Shown here: piece by piece, positions 23,609 to 34,984 of the stretch
Layout of the letters: each line of letters begins with the position of its first letter
Position numbering within the stretch: the first letter of the stretch is position 1
From: Paramecium sonneborni
Lineage: Eukaryota; Ciliophora; Oligohymenophorea; Peniculida; Parameciidae
Assembly: GCA_905182985.1 (NCBI GenBank)
Contig: CAJJDN010000018.1
Coordinates: forward strand, 725,830 to 789,829
Direction of reading: 5' to 3'
DNA: 64,000 bases
Notes under the pieces: model-generated
Database searches by the model: none
The model's input: only the letters and a program-made list of their open reading frames with translations
Told to the model about the DNA's origin: nothing
Position numbers and translations under genes: made by a program

Positions 23609-25454
23609 TTAACCATTTAAATAATAGCTCCTCTTAAATCCTCTGCTATTTCTAATTCATTTAATTCTTCAAAATCTTAATAACCAATAGTTGCCCATAA
23701 ACAATCTCTATTTGTTTTAATCTTTATTGTCTTCAAACTTTCTTTGATACATTACATAACCTATTGTTTATAAGGATCCATAGACTAAGTTACATCTATT
23801 TAAAAGCAGACCGACCTCAATTATACCATGACTTTCTAACATTTACATTTTTAAAACTAATGTTAATTATTCTAATTACATTATATTGTTTTATATTTCT
23901 AAACTTTACTCTTTTACAATAAATCAGAATATTATTATTATTCCTATTTCAATTTCTTTTATCGAACATCTAATTCTTTCTGTCTTTATTCTTCTTCTCT
24001 TATTTATTCTTAATTTCTTTATTCTTCTAATGCACTTAATCTCTCTTCAACTTTAAAAATCTCACTATCAATCTCTAAGACCTTTTTAGGGTCTACTTAT
24101 TAAGCTATCTCTTTGTATTTTTTTATATGTTAATATATTATTTAAACTCTCTTTGATTCTTAATATTTTATTGATATTTAATTTATATTTTGTTCTCTCT
24201 CTTTTATTAATCTTTCTTTCTCTTTCAATAAATAAGTCAAATCCTCTACATTCTTCTCTAACTCCATTATTTTTTAATAATTCTAATGACATTTTTCCTT
24301 TACATCTGATAATTATTTCTAATTTTCATTTAATAATTATTAAAAATTTACAAGTTCTGCATTCAATTTAATTATCTTAATCTCATAATTCTATTATCTC
24401 TATTAAATAATATTACCTAAATTCTTTCAGCACTTACTAAATCCTATCCATTTATTATTTAACCTCTTATCTCTATTTAACTTGTACTCTATAACTTCTT
24501 TATTTAATCATTTGAACTCCCAACCTAAACTTTATAATCTGCTATTCTCTTCTCTAGTTATAAATTTTATTAAAATAATTCATTCAATCTTTCTACATTT
24601 TAAGTATCAATATTAATTTTTGTCTCCAATATAACTTTCTCCCTATTTAGTTCTTAGTTCTTTGTATTTACTTCTTAGAGTTATTATTCCAATTGTCTAA
24701 TTTATTTATTTTAATATACTTTATTTTTTCCTTTGAAAAATAATTATATATTTATTTCATCCTTTTTTTTTTGAAATTCCTACGATTCTATTCAAATTCT
24801 AAATCTTTTTATAATCCTTTTATCTCAAAGGACTTAATTGTTGATAATTTTCTAATTTCTTTTATAATTCTTATTTCTCTGATTAATCTAAGAATTAAGA
24901 TCTGTCTTCTCAATTTCGAATCTACTAATAATAGCTTTTGATGATGCTAACTCCTAGTCTAATTTTTTACATCAGTTCCTGGAAGGTATTCTGCCTTTTA
25001 TATTATCAATTATTAAGATTGTAAAATCTCATAATTTTTTAATGATTATTCTAATTGATTTCTTACTTAATTATAATCTAATTACAATGTTTGTTTCTCT
25101 TCTTTTACCCTATAAACTCTCAAAAACATATTTTTAACTTGTTTAAATCTGACAATACTTTTTACATACTTCTAACATCTTCCTCATTTTAAGCAACTTG
25201 AAATTAAATTTTTATTGCCATCTCTAAACGTCATCTTCTAATTTTTTATATTGATGTACCCAAATACCTAATTTCTATTTATAATTCATCTACAAAGATT
25301 CCGCTGTCTCTGCTTCAAGTTTTGCCTCTTAATTTATCTAGTATAACTTAGTATTTTTCATTATCTCATCCTTATAAATTTTTATGAGAAGCATTTTAAC
25401 CCAAACTTTGTAATCACAAATTTGCCCCTTGATACAATCATTTAATATTATCAT
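22442..25454 (-). CDS. Coiled-coil / vWA / alpha-kinase fusion protein (VwkA-like)
   Basis: Read across 22442-25454, using the copies that join cleanly, this is one gene of about 980 codons. It starts at ATG 25454 (MIILNDCIKGQICDYKVWVK). The first half is coiled coil (RSSALEEQ-type: ERLSALEEQRNQEQIREEEQ). A vWA domain follows with its metal site, CFQIDVTQSMDPYKQ (DxTxS instead of the usual DxSxS), and FRIAILICDAPTHGKKY. The alpha-kinase end has LYVIKMPIG (nucleotide lysine), AFTYYTYII, NDVQGVGNYITDPALNTKES and GIDGQAMF. vWA next to alpha-kinase is the plan of Dictyostelium VwkA, which acts at the contractile vacuole; ciliates also have contractile vacuoles. The stop is TGA 22442-22444 (21147 in the other copy). 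The SHF motif of the kinase is AFTYYTY, so activity may be altered. Some coiled-coil intron borders are not resolved. Confidence 0.75.
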
Positions 25455-25524
25455 TTTAAGATGTTGTATAGGTATAATATATTCAAAAGGGATGGCTCTA
25501 AAACTATCTTTTTTACATAAATAT
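24468..25524. repeat. Exact duplicate, copy A of pair 2 (likely assembly overlap)
   Basis: 1057 bp repeated at 25526-26582 with a single N (25525) between. It encodes the N-terminal coiled coil of the vWA/alpha-kinase protein, including its start codon at 25454. This copy is the one contiguous with the rest of the gene. Confidence 0.95.
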
Positions 25525-25525
25525 N

Positions 25526-26582
25526 TATCTCTATTTAACTTGTACTCTATAACTTCTTTATTTAATCATTTGAACTCCCAACCTAAACTTTATAATCTGC
25601 TATTCTCTTCTCTAGTTATAAATTTTATTAAAATAATTCATTCAATCTTTCTACATTTTAAGTATCAATATTAATTTTTGTCTCCAATATAACTTTCTCC
25701 CTATTTAGTTCTTAGTTCTTTGTATTTACTTCTTAGAGTTATTATTCCAATTGTCTAATTTATTTATTTTAATATACTTTATTTTTTCCTTTGAAAAATA
25801 ATTATATATTTATTTCATCCTTTTTTTTTTGAAATTCCTACGATTCTATTCAAATTCTAAATCTTTTTATAATCCTTTTATCTCAAAGGACTTAATTGTT
25901 GATAATTTTCTAATTTCTTTTATAATTCTTATTTCTCTGATTAATCTAAGAATTAAGATCTGTCTTCTCAATTTCGAATCTACTAATAATAGCTTTTGAT
26001 GATGCTAACTCCTAGTCTAATTTTTTACATCAGTTCCTGGAAGGTATTCTGCCTTTTATATTATCAATTATTAAGATTGTAAAATCTCATAATTTTTTAA
26101 TGATTATTCTAATTGATTTCTTACTTAATTATAATCTAATTACAATGTTTGTTTCTCTTCTTTTACCCTATAAACTCTCAAAAACATATTTTTAACTTGT
26201 TTAAATCTGACAATACTTTTTACATACTTCTAACATCTTCCTCATTTTAAGCAACTTGAAATTAAATTTTTATTGCCATCTCTAAACGTCATCTTCTAAT
26301 TTTTTATATTGATGTACCCAAATACCTAATTTCTATTTATAATTCATCTACAAAGATTCCGCTGTCTCTGCTTCAAGTTTTGCCTCTTAATTTATCTAGT
26401 ATAACTTAGTATTTTTCATTATCTCATCCTTATAAATTTTTATGAGAAGCATTTTAACCCAAACTTTGTAATCACAAATTTGCCCCTTGATACAATCATT
26501 TAATATTATCATTTTAAGATGTTGTATAGGTATAATATATTCAAAAGGGATGGCTCTAAAACTATCTTTTTTACATAAATAT
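25526..26582. repeat. Exact duplicate, copy B of pair 2
   Basis: Second copy of 24468-25524, offset 1058. It repeats the start (here ATG at 26512, minus strand) and coiled-coil exons, then ends at the N without the vWA or kinase parts. It links to the upstream intergenic DNA. Not an independent gene. Confidence 0.95.
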
Positions 26583-27082
26583 TTGTATTAATGACAGATA
26601 AAAAAATATTTTGAAATAAAATTTATTTATTTAAAAGCCTAAACTAAATAAGTGCATTTAATAATTCAATATAATGGAAAGTGAGTTGCTTATATAAAAA
26701 ATAAATTTTTTTGTAATATTTTTAGATTGTCTCAAAATAAAAACCATATTGTAATAGTTAAATTTTATTTTTTAAGTTTCAATATATTGTTTTAATAAAA
26801 AATGACTTGTTAGTAAATAAAGAAATTATAAATTCAAATCTAATAGAGTATAAATTAGAATAATTTTTATAGATAAATTTATTTGATTTGTTTACTTAAA
26901 AAAAAAAGAGCACAATTAATTCATGTAAATTAACTTTTAATTTCCTAAGTATTTTTTAATAAACAGCTGGAGTATGAGGTATAGATAATTATTTAGTCTA
27001 GATGCTTTAAAATAAGATGAAGCAGAGTCATTTATATAATAAATAGTTAAATTTATTGTTATTATGTTTGTTATTAAATAAA
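26583..27082. other. AT-rich intergenic stretch
   Basis: No convincing gene on either strand between the vWA/alpha-kinase start and the 3' end of the MORN-like gene. Short A and T runs only. It would contain the promoter of the alpha-kinase gene. Confidence 0.5.
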
Positions 27083-30000
27083 TCAAACATCATAATTTTT
27101 TTCTGAAAGTTTCTCATTATTTCTTATATCTATTTCTACCCAAGTACCAACTTTCTTATTGTATAAATATTAACCATTGTAGGTAATTTTACCATAAAAT
27201 ATACCAAAATTATCGCTCAATTCAACCCATTTACCAATTTTAATTCCAGCCTAATATGAACCACCACCACTATTTAAATTTTTTAATAATTACATGTTTT
27301 CATTTTTCTTATCTCCATAATCCTTCTACCACCAAATATCCCATCTATCAACTTTTTTACCATTTCGGTACTCTCCGATATATGTGACTCGTGATTCATT
27401 CATAAAATTGTCACTCAACTCAATCCAATTCCCATTTTTATTTAAGATACCTTCTATAATTTCGTAACATCCACCACCCCTGATTTTTTTAAAATTATAA
27501 ACAATATACATCTTTTCGTTCTTATTATTCAATTTATAATATGTATCCCATTTTCCTATTTTTTATCCATTTTTATATTCACCAGTATATGTTATTTATA
27601 AATAATCCTTATATCTCTCACTCAATTCTATCCACTCTCCAATTTTAGTCGAAGCTTCTTCATTTATGTTATAAAAGCCACCTCCTCTAAATTATTTTTT
27701 TATCGAATTTTATTTTACATTAATGAATTCTCCTCATCCCAATTACAATTAATATCCCATCTCCCAACTTTTAAACCATTTTTATATTCACCATTATATG
27801 TGATGTCCTTTCCATAATTACTCAATTCCTTCCACTTCCCATTTTTAAGACCATCAATATAATCACCTCCTCCACTTATTATTTTTACTATTTAATTATA
27901 TATTTACATTTTATCAAATAATATATTACCACTCTACCGATGTTAAATTTCCCATATTCCAACTTTTCGACCATTTTCATTGTATTCACCATTGTGTGTT
28001 ACTTGAAATTATTCAAATCCATCTCCAAAATTATCACTCAACTCAATCCATCTTCCTATTTTTACACTTCTTTTTTCTTTATAAGATCCTCCACCACTAT
28101 TTATATAATTTAAATTTATACATTTATTCTTAATTATAATATGAATCCCACCTACCGAATTTTTAGCCATTTTTATTATATTCTCCATGAAAAGTGATTT
28201 ACCTTGAACTATTATATATTTAAAATAAAATAAAAATCGAATTTACTTTTTAAAACAAATACTCAGTTCAACCCATTTACCAATCTTAAAATTTGTTCCT
28301 GTTTCAACTTATAAATCATAAATTCCACCACCACTATGATATAATTATAAAATTTACATTTTATCATTTTAATCATCCTAATATAAATAACTATCCCATC
28401 TACCAATTTTTTAGCCATCATTACTATATTCACCAGCATATGTAACCTAACAATCGCTTAAAATAATTAATAATTAAAAATTACAAATAAAAATCGTCAC
28501 TTATCTCAATCCATCTTCCTATTTTAATACTATTACTTACTCCTTGATTAATTTCATATTATCCTCCGCCACTAATATAAGATTTAAATAAATTAAGTTT
28601 ATACATTTATTTTTATTGATAATATATATCCCATCGACCAAATTTTTAACCATTTTTATTATATTCTCCTTGAAAAGTTATTTGCCTTGAACTAAAGTAA
28701 TTCATAATTAATTAATCAAATTACTATGCAAATAAATCACAAACCTCAATCCAGTTTCCAATTTTAACACTCATTCCTGATTCCTCTTAGAAATAAAAAA
28801 ATCCACCACCACTGTATAATAGTTATAAGTTTGAGCAAATATTGAAATATATATACATTTATTCTTGTTTTTTTTAACTTTCAGTATAATATGTATCCCA
28901 TTTGCCAAATTTTTGTCCTTAACTATTGTACTCACCGACCATAGTGACTTAACTATAACTAGATACAAATGAAAAAATAAATTTACAGATGATAACCTTC
29001 ACCTAATTCTATCCATTTACCAATTTTAAAACTTTTTAGTACTCCATTTAAAAATGAAAATAATCCCCCACCACTATAATCGATTATTTAGAATTAAAAT
29101 TATTCTTAAAATTATACATCTTTTTATTATTATCATTCCAATTCCAATTTATATCCCATTATCCTATTTTTTAACCATATTTATTATATTCACCAATGAA
29201 GGTAACTTAATTCTTACTTGAATTAATAAATTATTTATTTTTACTGTTAAAACCCTTCTCCTTATTAAATCCATTTGCCAACTTTCACGCAACTTCCATC
29301 TTTTTCATGAATACCATATGATCCACCTCCACTATTATTATTATATTTTGATAATGTTAAATATAAATACATTAATTCCTAATATCTATTTTATTCATAA
29401 TATATATTCCATCTCCCAACTTTTTAACCTTATTAATTATATTAACCATAGTAAGTAACCAAACTATCACTTAATTAATTTAAATGATGAATAATAATAC
29501 TTTCCAAAATTAGAACTTAGCTCAATCCAATCTCCAATTTTTACACTATTTTAATTATCTTCATTAACAATAAATGATCCACCACCACTTATATTTTAAT
29601 ATAGGCATTATATTAGTCAAATTTAATACATCTATTCAATCTGTCCTACAAATTTCATAATATATATCCCATCTTCCGACTTTTTAATTCTATTTATTAT
29701 ATATTCCCTTATAAATTACGAAGCTATCACTTAATAATTTAAATTATAAATAATAATACTTCCAAAATGTATCACTTAATTCAATCCAGTCTCCAAATTT
29801 AACATTAATTCCATTTTCTTCATTTATATTAAATAATCCACCACCTCTAATTAATAATAGAGAGATTAATAATATTTAGAATAAATACATCTTTACGTTT
29901 TTACCATCCTTTTCATAATAAATATCCCATCTATCTACTTTTTGACCATTATTATCATATTGACCAATTTAAGTGACTTAATTGTATCTAAATATGTTTT

Positions 30001-30626
30001 AATAAAGTAAATATCAATACTCTGAGAAACTATTACTTAATTCTATCCATCTGCCAATCTTATTACCTTAGTAATTATAAGATCCTCCTCCACTAATTTA
30101 TTATTAATAATTTACATTTCACAATCTCTATAAAGATACTTCCATATGCCTATTTTCTAACCTTACATATATTCTCCTTCTTCATAAACTTAAGCCTTGC
30201 TGTTATAATAATATATAATGACCGCTAACCTCCAATAATTATGAAAAAGTTCTTTCCATTATCCTTGTTTTTTTCCTTCTTCTGAGTACATACCACCTAC
30301 ATTTATTAAAATTTCTCCATTCCATATTGTTATCCACTTCCAAGTCTTCCTCAAATCATTACTAAATTTGCCTTTCTTCTAGAGGTATTAGATTTATTCT
30401 AAATTGTGTAATATATCTAGTATTTAAGAGGAATCCTGAATTTGATCACTATTTTAATAGAACATTATTACATTCTCAATATTGATCCATCTTTTATGTA
30501 TTTGATTTCATTAGTTTCGGTAAAACAAATTTAAAAATCAACTTCAATAAAGATATCCATTAAAAAATCCCAAATCTTACATTTTTATTAGTTTGATTTT
30601 CCTTCACATTTATTATTTTTCATCAT
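27083..30626 (-). CDS. MORN-like repeat protein, about 14 units, roughly one intron per unit
   Basis: The minus strand encodes a tandem array. One unit reads SGGGSYKEKRSVKIGRWIEL, then a variable 10-15 residues, then VTHNGEYNENGRKVGIWEI. The consensus is SGGG.Y......KIG.W.EL ... VTY.GEYN..G.KVG.W.I.Y. Plus-strand images of the GGG.Y core lie near 27261, 27471, 27678, 27864, 28088, 28324, 28562, 28803, 29064, 29322, 29580, 29839, 30083 and 30291, so the period is about 190-265 bp. Most units carry a 20-35 nt intron ahead of SGGG (GTATAAATTTAA..TAG, 25 nt, near 28110). The GEYN..GKKVG part resembles MORN repeats, but the unit is longer. The start at 30626 (MMKNNKCEGKSNQQKCKIWD) is tentative; EIKYIKDGSILRM precedes the array, as DIVYQKDGQILRM does in the plus-strand relative. 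Stop TGA 27083-27085. Function unknown. Confidence 0.7.
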
Positions 30627-31319
30627 TATTTGCCTTTTTAAGAATAAAATTAATATAGTAAAAATGAATTTTATATTATAATGGCATCATTTTATTGTGA
30701 TAAATTCATAATTAATATCTTAAATATATTATATAAGTAATCGAGATAAAACTTTAATCTTATACCCAAAGAATATATAACATATAACTAAATGCAAACC
30801 TATTCACTTTGCTTTGTTTATTTCTTTAATTTTTGTTTAAACCATTCAATGAAGATTTTACATAATTTTATTATAAATCCTTTTATCAATTATAGAGTAA
30901 AGAAAGATATTATTCCATTCCATACATTGCCGTAATTTCTTTCTCAATTTAGATTATTAGTATTAAGAAAAAAGATTATCTTAAGATTTATTGAACAAAT
31001 TTAATAAAATAAAACAAAAAAAGATTGATTGTCTTTCTTATACTTATAATTCTATAACTTATTTAAATTAGATAGCCAAACTTTATTGGGTTGATAATTG
31101 AAAATAGTATTATTATTTGGCCATAATATTTAATAGTATCACAAAAGTTGACATAAAAATAACAGGATATGTGAAAAATCATGCCTATAGAAATATCTGA
31201 TTAGGTATGTTAACCATTGTTCCCAGTGTTAAATAACAAAAATACATACTAATCTTTATGAGAATTAATGATAGGTAATTCTTGAATTTTAGTTCTATAA
31301 TATAATTCCTTATACAATA
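30627..31319. other. Intergenic stretch, no gene seen
   Basis: About 690 bp of AT-rich sequence between two minus-strand genes. Scanned on both strands with TGA as the only stop; only short, unconvincing open frames were found. Confidence 0.45.
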
Positions 31320-32347
31320 TCATTAAAATATTTCATTTAATATCTCTACTTTAGATTAATTGAATAAATGTACACATGGATACAAATCATTGGATGTATC
31401 AATAGTAAGTGTCTTAGAAGTATAAATAAAAATAATTACAAATGATTGATTTGTAGATTGTTTATTCCATTTTACATATTTATTTTAGATATCTACTTCA
31501 ACAATAATTATATCATTAATAGAAAATGGAAATGAAATCTATTAACCTTATTTATCCTATTAATCATGATTCCAACATGAACCACTATATTAAATATTAT
31601 ATGTTCTATATATAACTATTAAAATCTTTTAAATTACCCTCCACCAATCTCATAACAATTTCTAAAACCTTAACTTTATACAATATCTCTAACACCTATT
31701 CCTATCATAATATAGCCCATCTCAATAATTTTAATAGCAAATTAAATTTTATAATCTTTAGGTATTATTTAATCACACATACAACATTGCCAACCACCAT
31801 TTTTTGTCTCAATAACTTTTCCATCATAACTTACTTAACAATTATTATGCTTATACATTGTTGAGAACTTTAATGATTATGAGTAATCTTAAATCTATTA
31901 TTTATAATATATATTCACTTTTATCAAATTTTATTATCCTGATTTTTATTAATTAATAAAGCCTATTTACATTGATTTCATTAAAGCTTCTCTATTTTAA
32001 GTTATTGTAGAAATCAATGTATTTTACCCAATTTTTAATTCTATCAAATTAAAAAAGGTATCATTAAATTAAGAATTTGTTTTCTTTAATTATTCAACAT
32101 CAATTAAGGAACTTTTATTAAAATTTTTTTAGAATTTATCAAATATTTAATGCATACTCTTATTAAGATTAATTAATTGATTTAATAATTGATCGCAAAT
32201 ATTTAATTGATTAGATAAGTATATAAAAACCTCTGCAATTTATCTCAAATCTTTTTAATGACTTAAATGACAGCCTTTTTATATACTCTTAAAACAAGAC
32301 AAACGAAATTCAGAGCAAAACTCATTTAAACATACAAATTCAACCAT
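31320..32347 (-). CDS. SPRY-domain protein with N-terminal Cys cluster and helical middle
   Basis: Starts at ATG 32347 (MVEFVCLNEFCSEFRLSCFK). The first 40 residues hold C....C......C.......C.LSH, a possible zinc site. Residues about 45-160 are helical (QIAEVFIYLSNQLNICDQLL). The C-terminal half is a SPRY/B30.2-type domain: GGWQCCMCDQIIPKDYKIQF, MIGIGVRDIVQSQGFRNCYE, SGSCWNHDQQDKQGQQI, NDIIIVEVDIQNKYVKWNKQ and LYPCVHLFNQSKVEIL follow the family order (G..Y..N, G..I.V..D.....W..N, P.V...N..V.I). One 32-nt intron lies before SGSC. SPRY domains bind other proteins; with the N-terminal cluster and coil this looks TRIM-like, but no RING is present. Stop TGA 31320-31322. Confidence 0.7.
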
Positions 32348-32937
32348 CTTTTCCTGACTTTCTTAGGATTTTCTTATTTAAATTGAGTCCATAACTTAAT
32401 TATTTATTTTATTACTATTTAAATTAATTCTAAATGTTATAATCATAAATTTTTAATTAAATTTATTAGAAAAACAAATTTTAGAATTTTGTAATTGTTA
32501 GTTAATATATAATTTAAATAAAGCAAAAGAAAATAAATTTCTATCAGAGATAATTTAAATTTTCACCTTTAAATATCACCTGAATATAGAGATATCATAA
32601 TATTTAATATATTAACAATCATAAAAATTGTCTATAACAAATTACTCAAAATTAATATTAAATTAACTATCTAAATAAAATCCAATTATCAAAATATTTA
32701 ATTCCTATATTATTTTATGTTAATTATCAAAAGATTTAATATATTTCTTGATCTTCATATAATATAATTGAATTTACATATGAATATAATATCTTTGAAA
32801 ATAATTATTTAGAAAACAATGATTGAAATGAGATTGAAATTATAAGAGAAATTGAATTTTTCAGATTGTCTCTAAGATTCTTTATAAGAAATTTGTTTAT
32901 AAAAAAGATGTAATATAATTTATATTGATTAATAAAT
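32348..32937. other. Intergenic stretch, no gene seen
   Basis: About 590 bp, very AT-rich, between the SPRY gene start and the 3' end of the hydroxylase gene. No supported ORF or RNA gene. Confidence 0.45.
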
Positions 32938-33849
32938 TCATTAATATTTGAGGAATAAAGGATTGTTTTGATTTTTAAATTCACTAATATATGAACATTT
33001 TTGTTTTATAGGATAATTTTTCTAAAATTAAAATAAACATTATACTGGATTATATGAAGTACCAAAAAGTTTATCTAAAATAGGATTACCAAAATTGACT
33101 ACATAATATAAATGATGTCTATAGTGATCTTCATAGTCTAAAATACTAAAAATATTAATTAGATATTACTTTCCATCATGAGCCAACATATCTTTAATAG
33201 CAAATAATAGTCCAAAAATCATGGTTTATAAAGGATGAATTGGTATCAATACTTCAGCTGAATGAAGAATCATTGTACCTAATAGAAAACCTTCCAAAGG
33301 ATGTCCTGCACAATAACCAAAAGAAGTAGGTTCTTTGAAAGAATGATGAATACTATGAATGTATTAATAAAATTATCTTTAATGTAATAATCTATGAATC
33401 CAATATCCATTAACTATTTTAATTTATCATAAATACATATTTTCCATAAACAATGAAATCCAACACCATATATCAAATGATGTATACTGTAGTCTCTGAT
33501 TTCAAAATATTTATAATATGGAGTGTAAGGATATATATAATAATAAAAGGACTTATTATTTTTAAATATTTATACCATTGATACAAAACTTCCAAACATT
33601 AGTTAAGGAATTCCAAAGCGGATTTCTTTCAAAATATTTTATACTCTTAATTTTGTTTTAGGCATTGGATTCAAATATTCAATAAATGAACAACACATAA
33701 AATATTAGACAATAGCACCTATAAACCCAAGAAATATCTAGATAATCATGATTTCTTACATTTTCAACATAATGTTAAAAGTTATTAATGTAAATATGCT
33801 TTTCACTAAAACTCATTTTATCTAATTCATCTCCAACAACGGGAATCAT
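32938..33849 (-). CDS. Fatty acid hydroxylase / sterol desaturase superfamily enzyme
   Basis: Membrane di-iron oxidase that hydroxylates or desaturates lipids or sterols, normally in the ER. Two introns, GTAAGAAATCAT..TAG (22 nt) and GTATTTATGATA..TAG (23 nt), join the exons, and the second splice brings the His boxes into frame. All three are visible: WIHRLLHQ (HX3H), YIHSIHHSFKEP (HX2HH) and DHYRHHLYYVVNFGN (HX2HH), plus a conserved AHDG. Several hydrophobic segments lie upstream (IFLGFIGAIVQYFMCCSFIE; ESVKILKEIRFGIPQLMF-like region). The chain of about 285 residues is normal for the family. It starts MIPVVGDELDKMSFSEKHIY at 33849. The substrate cannot be told from sequence. Confidence 0.85.
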
Positions 33850-34984
33850 TATTGTAAAAAGAAGCAATAAGATTTAGTGGAATTAAATCATAAATAATAT
33901 TATTAAGTATTAAGTTATTCAAAATTTAATTAAAAGTATTTACAATCATAATAAATGCTATCACAATATTTTTTTCATCATCTATTACTTAATAATGATT
34001 CCAATATTTTAAATACTTTTTTTAAAATATATAAATATCAATTCTAGAATGCTTCATTCTTAATCCCCTCAAAAAATATATTTTTATTTATTAATTATTT
34101 TTTTCCTGGATTTATCTCAATTTTATTTGGCTATATGTAGATAACATTGAAAATAATATTAAATAATTGTTTAATTTTAACACATTCAAATATTTAAGAC
34201 TTCTTATAAATTACATTTTTTATAAAAAATTAAAATAAAGCATCTCTATTTTTTATTTTGATATCTAATAACTTAAAATTCTTTTAAAAATTTATAAGCC
34301 CTCTAATTCTATTAATTATAATTTGTATATATTTTATTCATAATTAGAAAAATATTTTGATTTAATTTAAATTCAATATATTGATGCAATTCCATATTTA
34401 CTAATAAAAAATAGTTAGAAATCACAATTATCATGCAATTTTTTATTGATAATTCAATTAGATGCTAATTATATATATTAGTGTTTGAAATATAGTTATA
34501 ATTTATGAGTTAATAATATCAGAAAATATCTAAATTTAAGATGATATAGATTGTTTGTTTATTGATTTATATGTTTTTTTCCGATTTTCAATATTAATTG
34601 ATAAAAATTAGATGAATATCTGTTAATCTATTTAATAACATTAAAATTCACATAAGCAGATGTTAATAGGATCTTAAAAATACAATTTTATAAATATGAT
34701 AATAAAACAAGAGGATTTTCCTTTATGTTATAAATTATTTAGGCAATTTTAATGAAATATTATAATATCTATAATATTCATTTATTGATTATTCTGAATA
34801 TTAAAGATAATAAAATAATTCTCTTTATCTACAATCCAAATAGGAATAAAAGATAAATTATATTTTTGATTGAATATAAGAATAAATAAATAAGAAATGC
34901 ATAATTTGTTTAATAAGTAAAAATTTCATATTTCCATTAATAATTTTTTTAATATTTATTATCTAATCTAATCGATATTCATAA
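33850..34984. other. Long intergenic stretch, no gene seen
   Basis: About 1.1 kb between two divergent genes. Long T- and A-rich runs and short direct repeats, but no chain could be built on either strand. Unusually long for the compact genomes of this group, so a degenerate gene or unrecognised ncRNA is possible. Confidence 0.4.
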
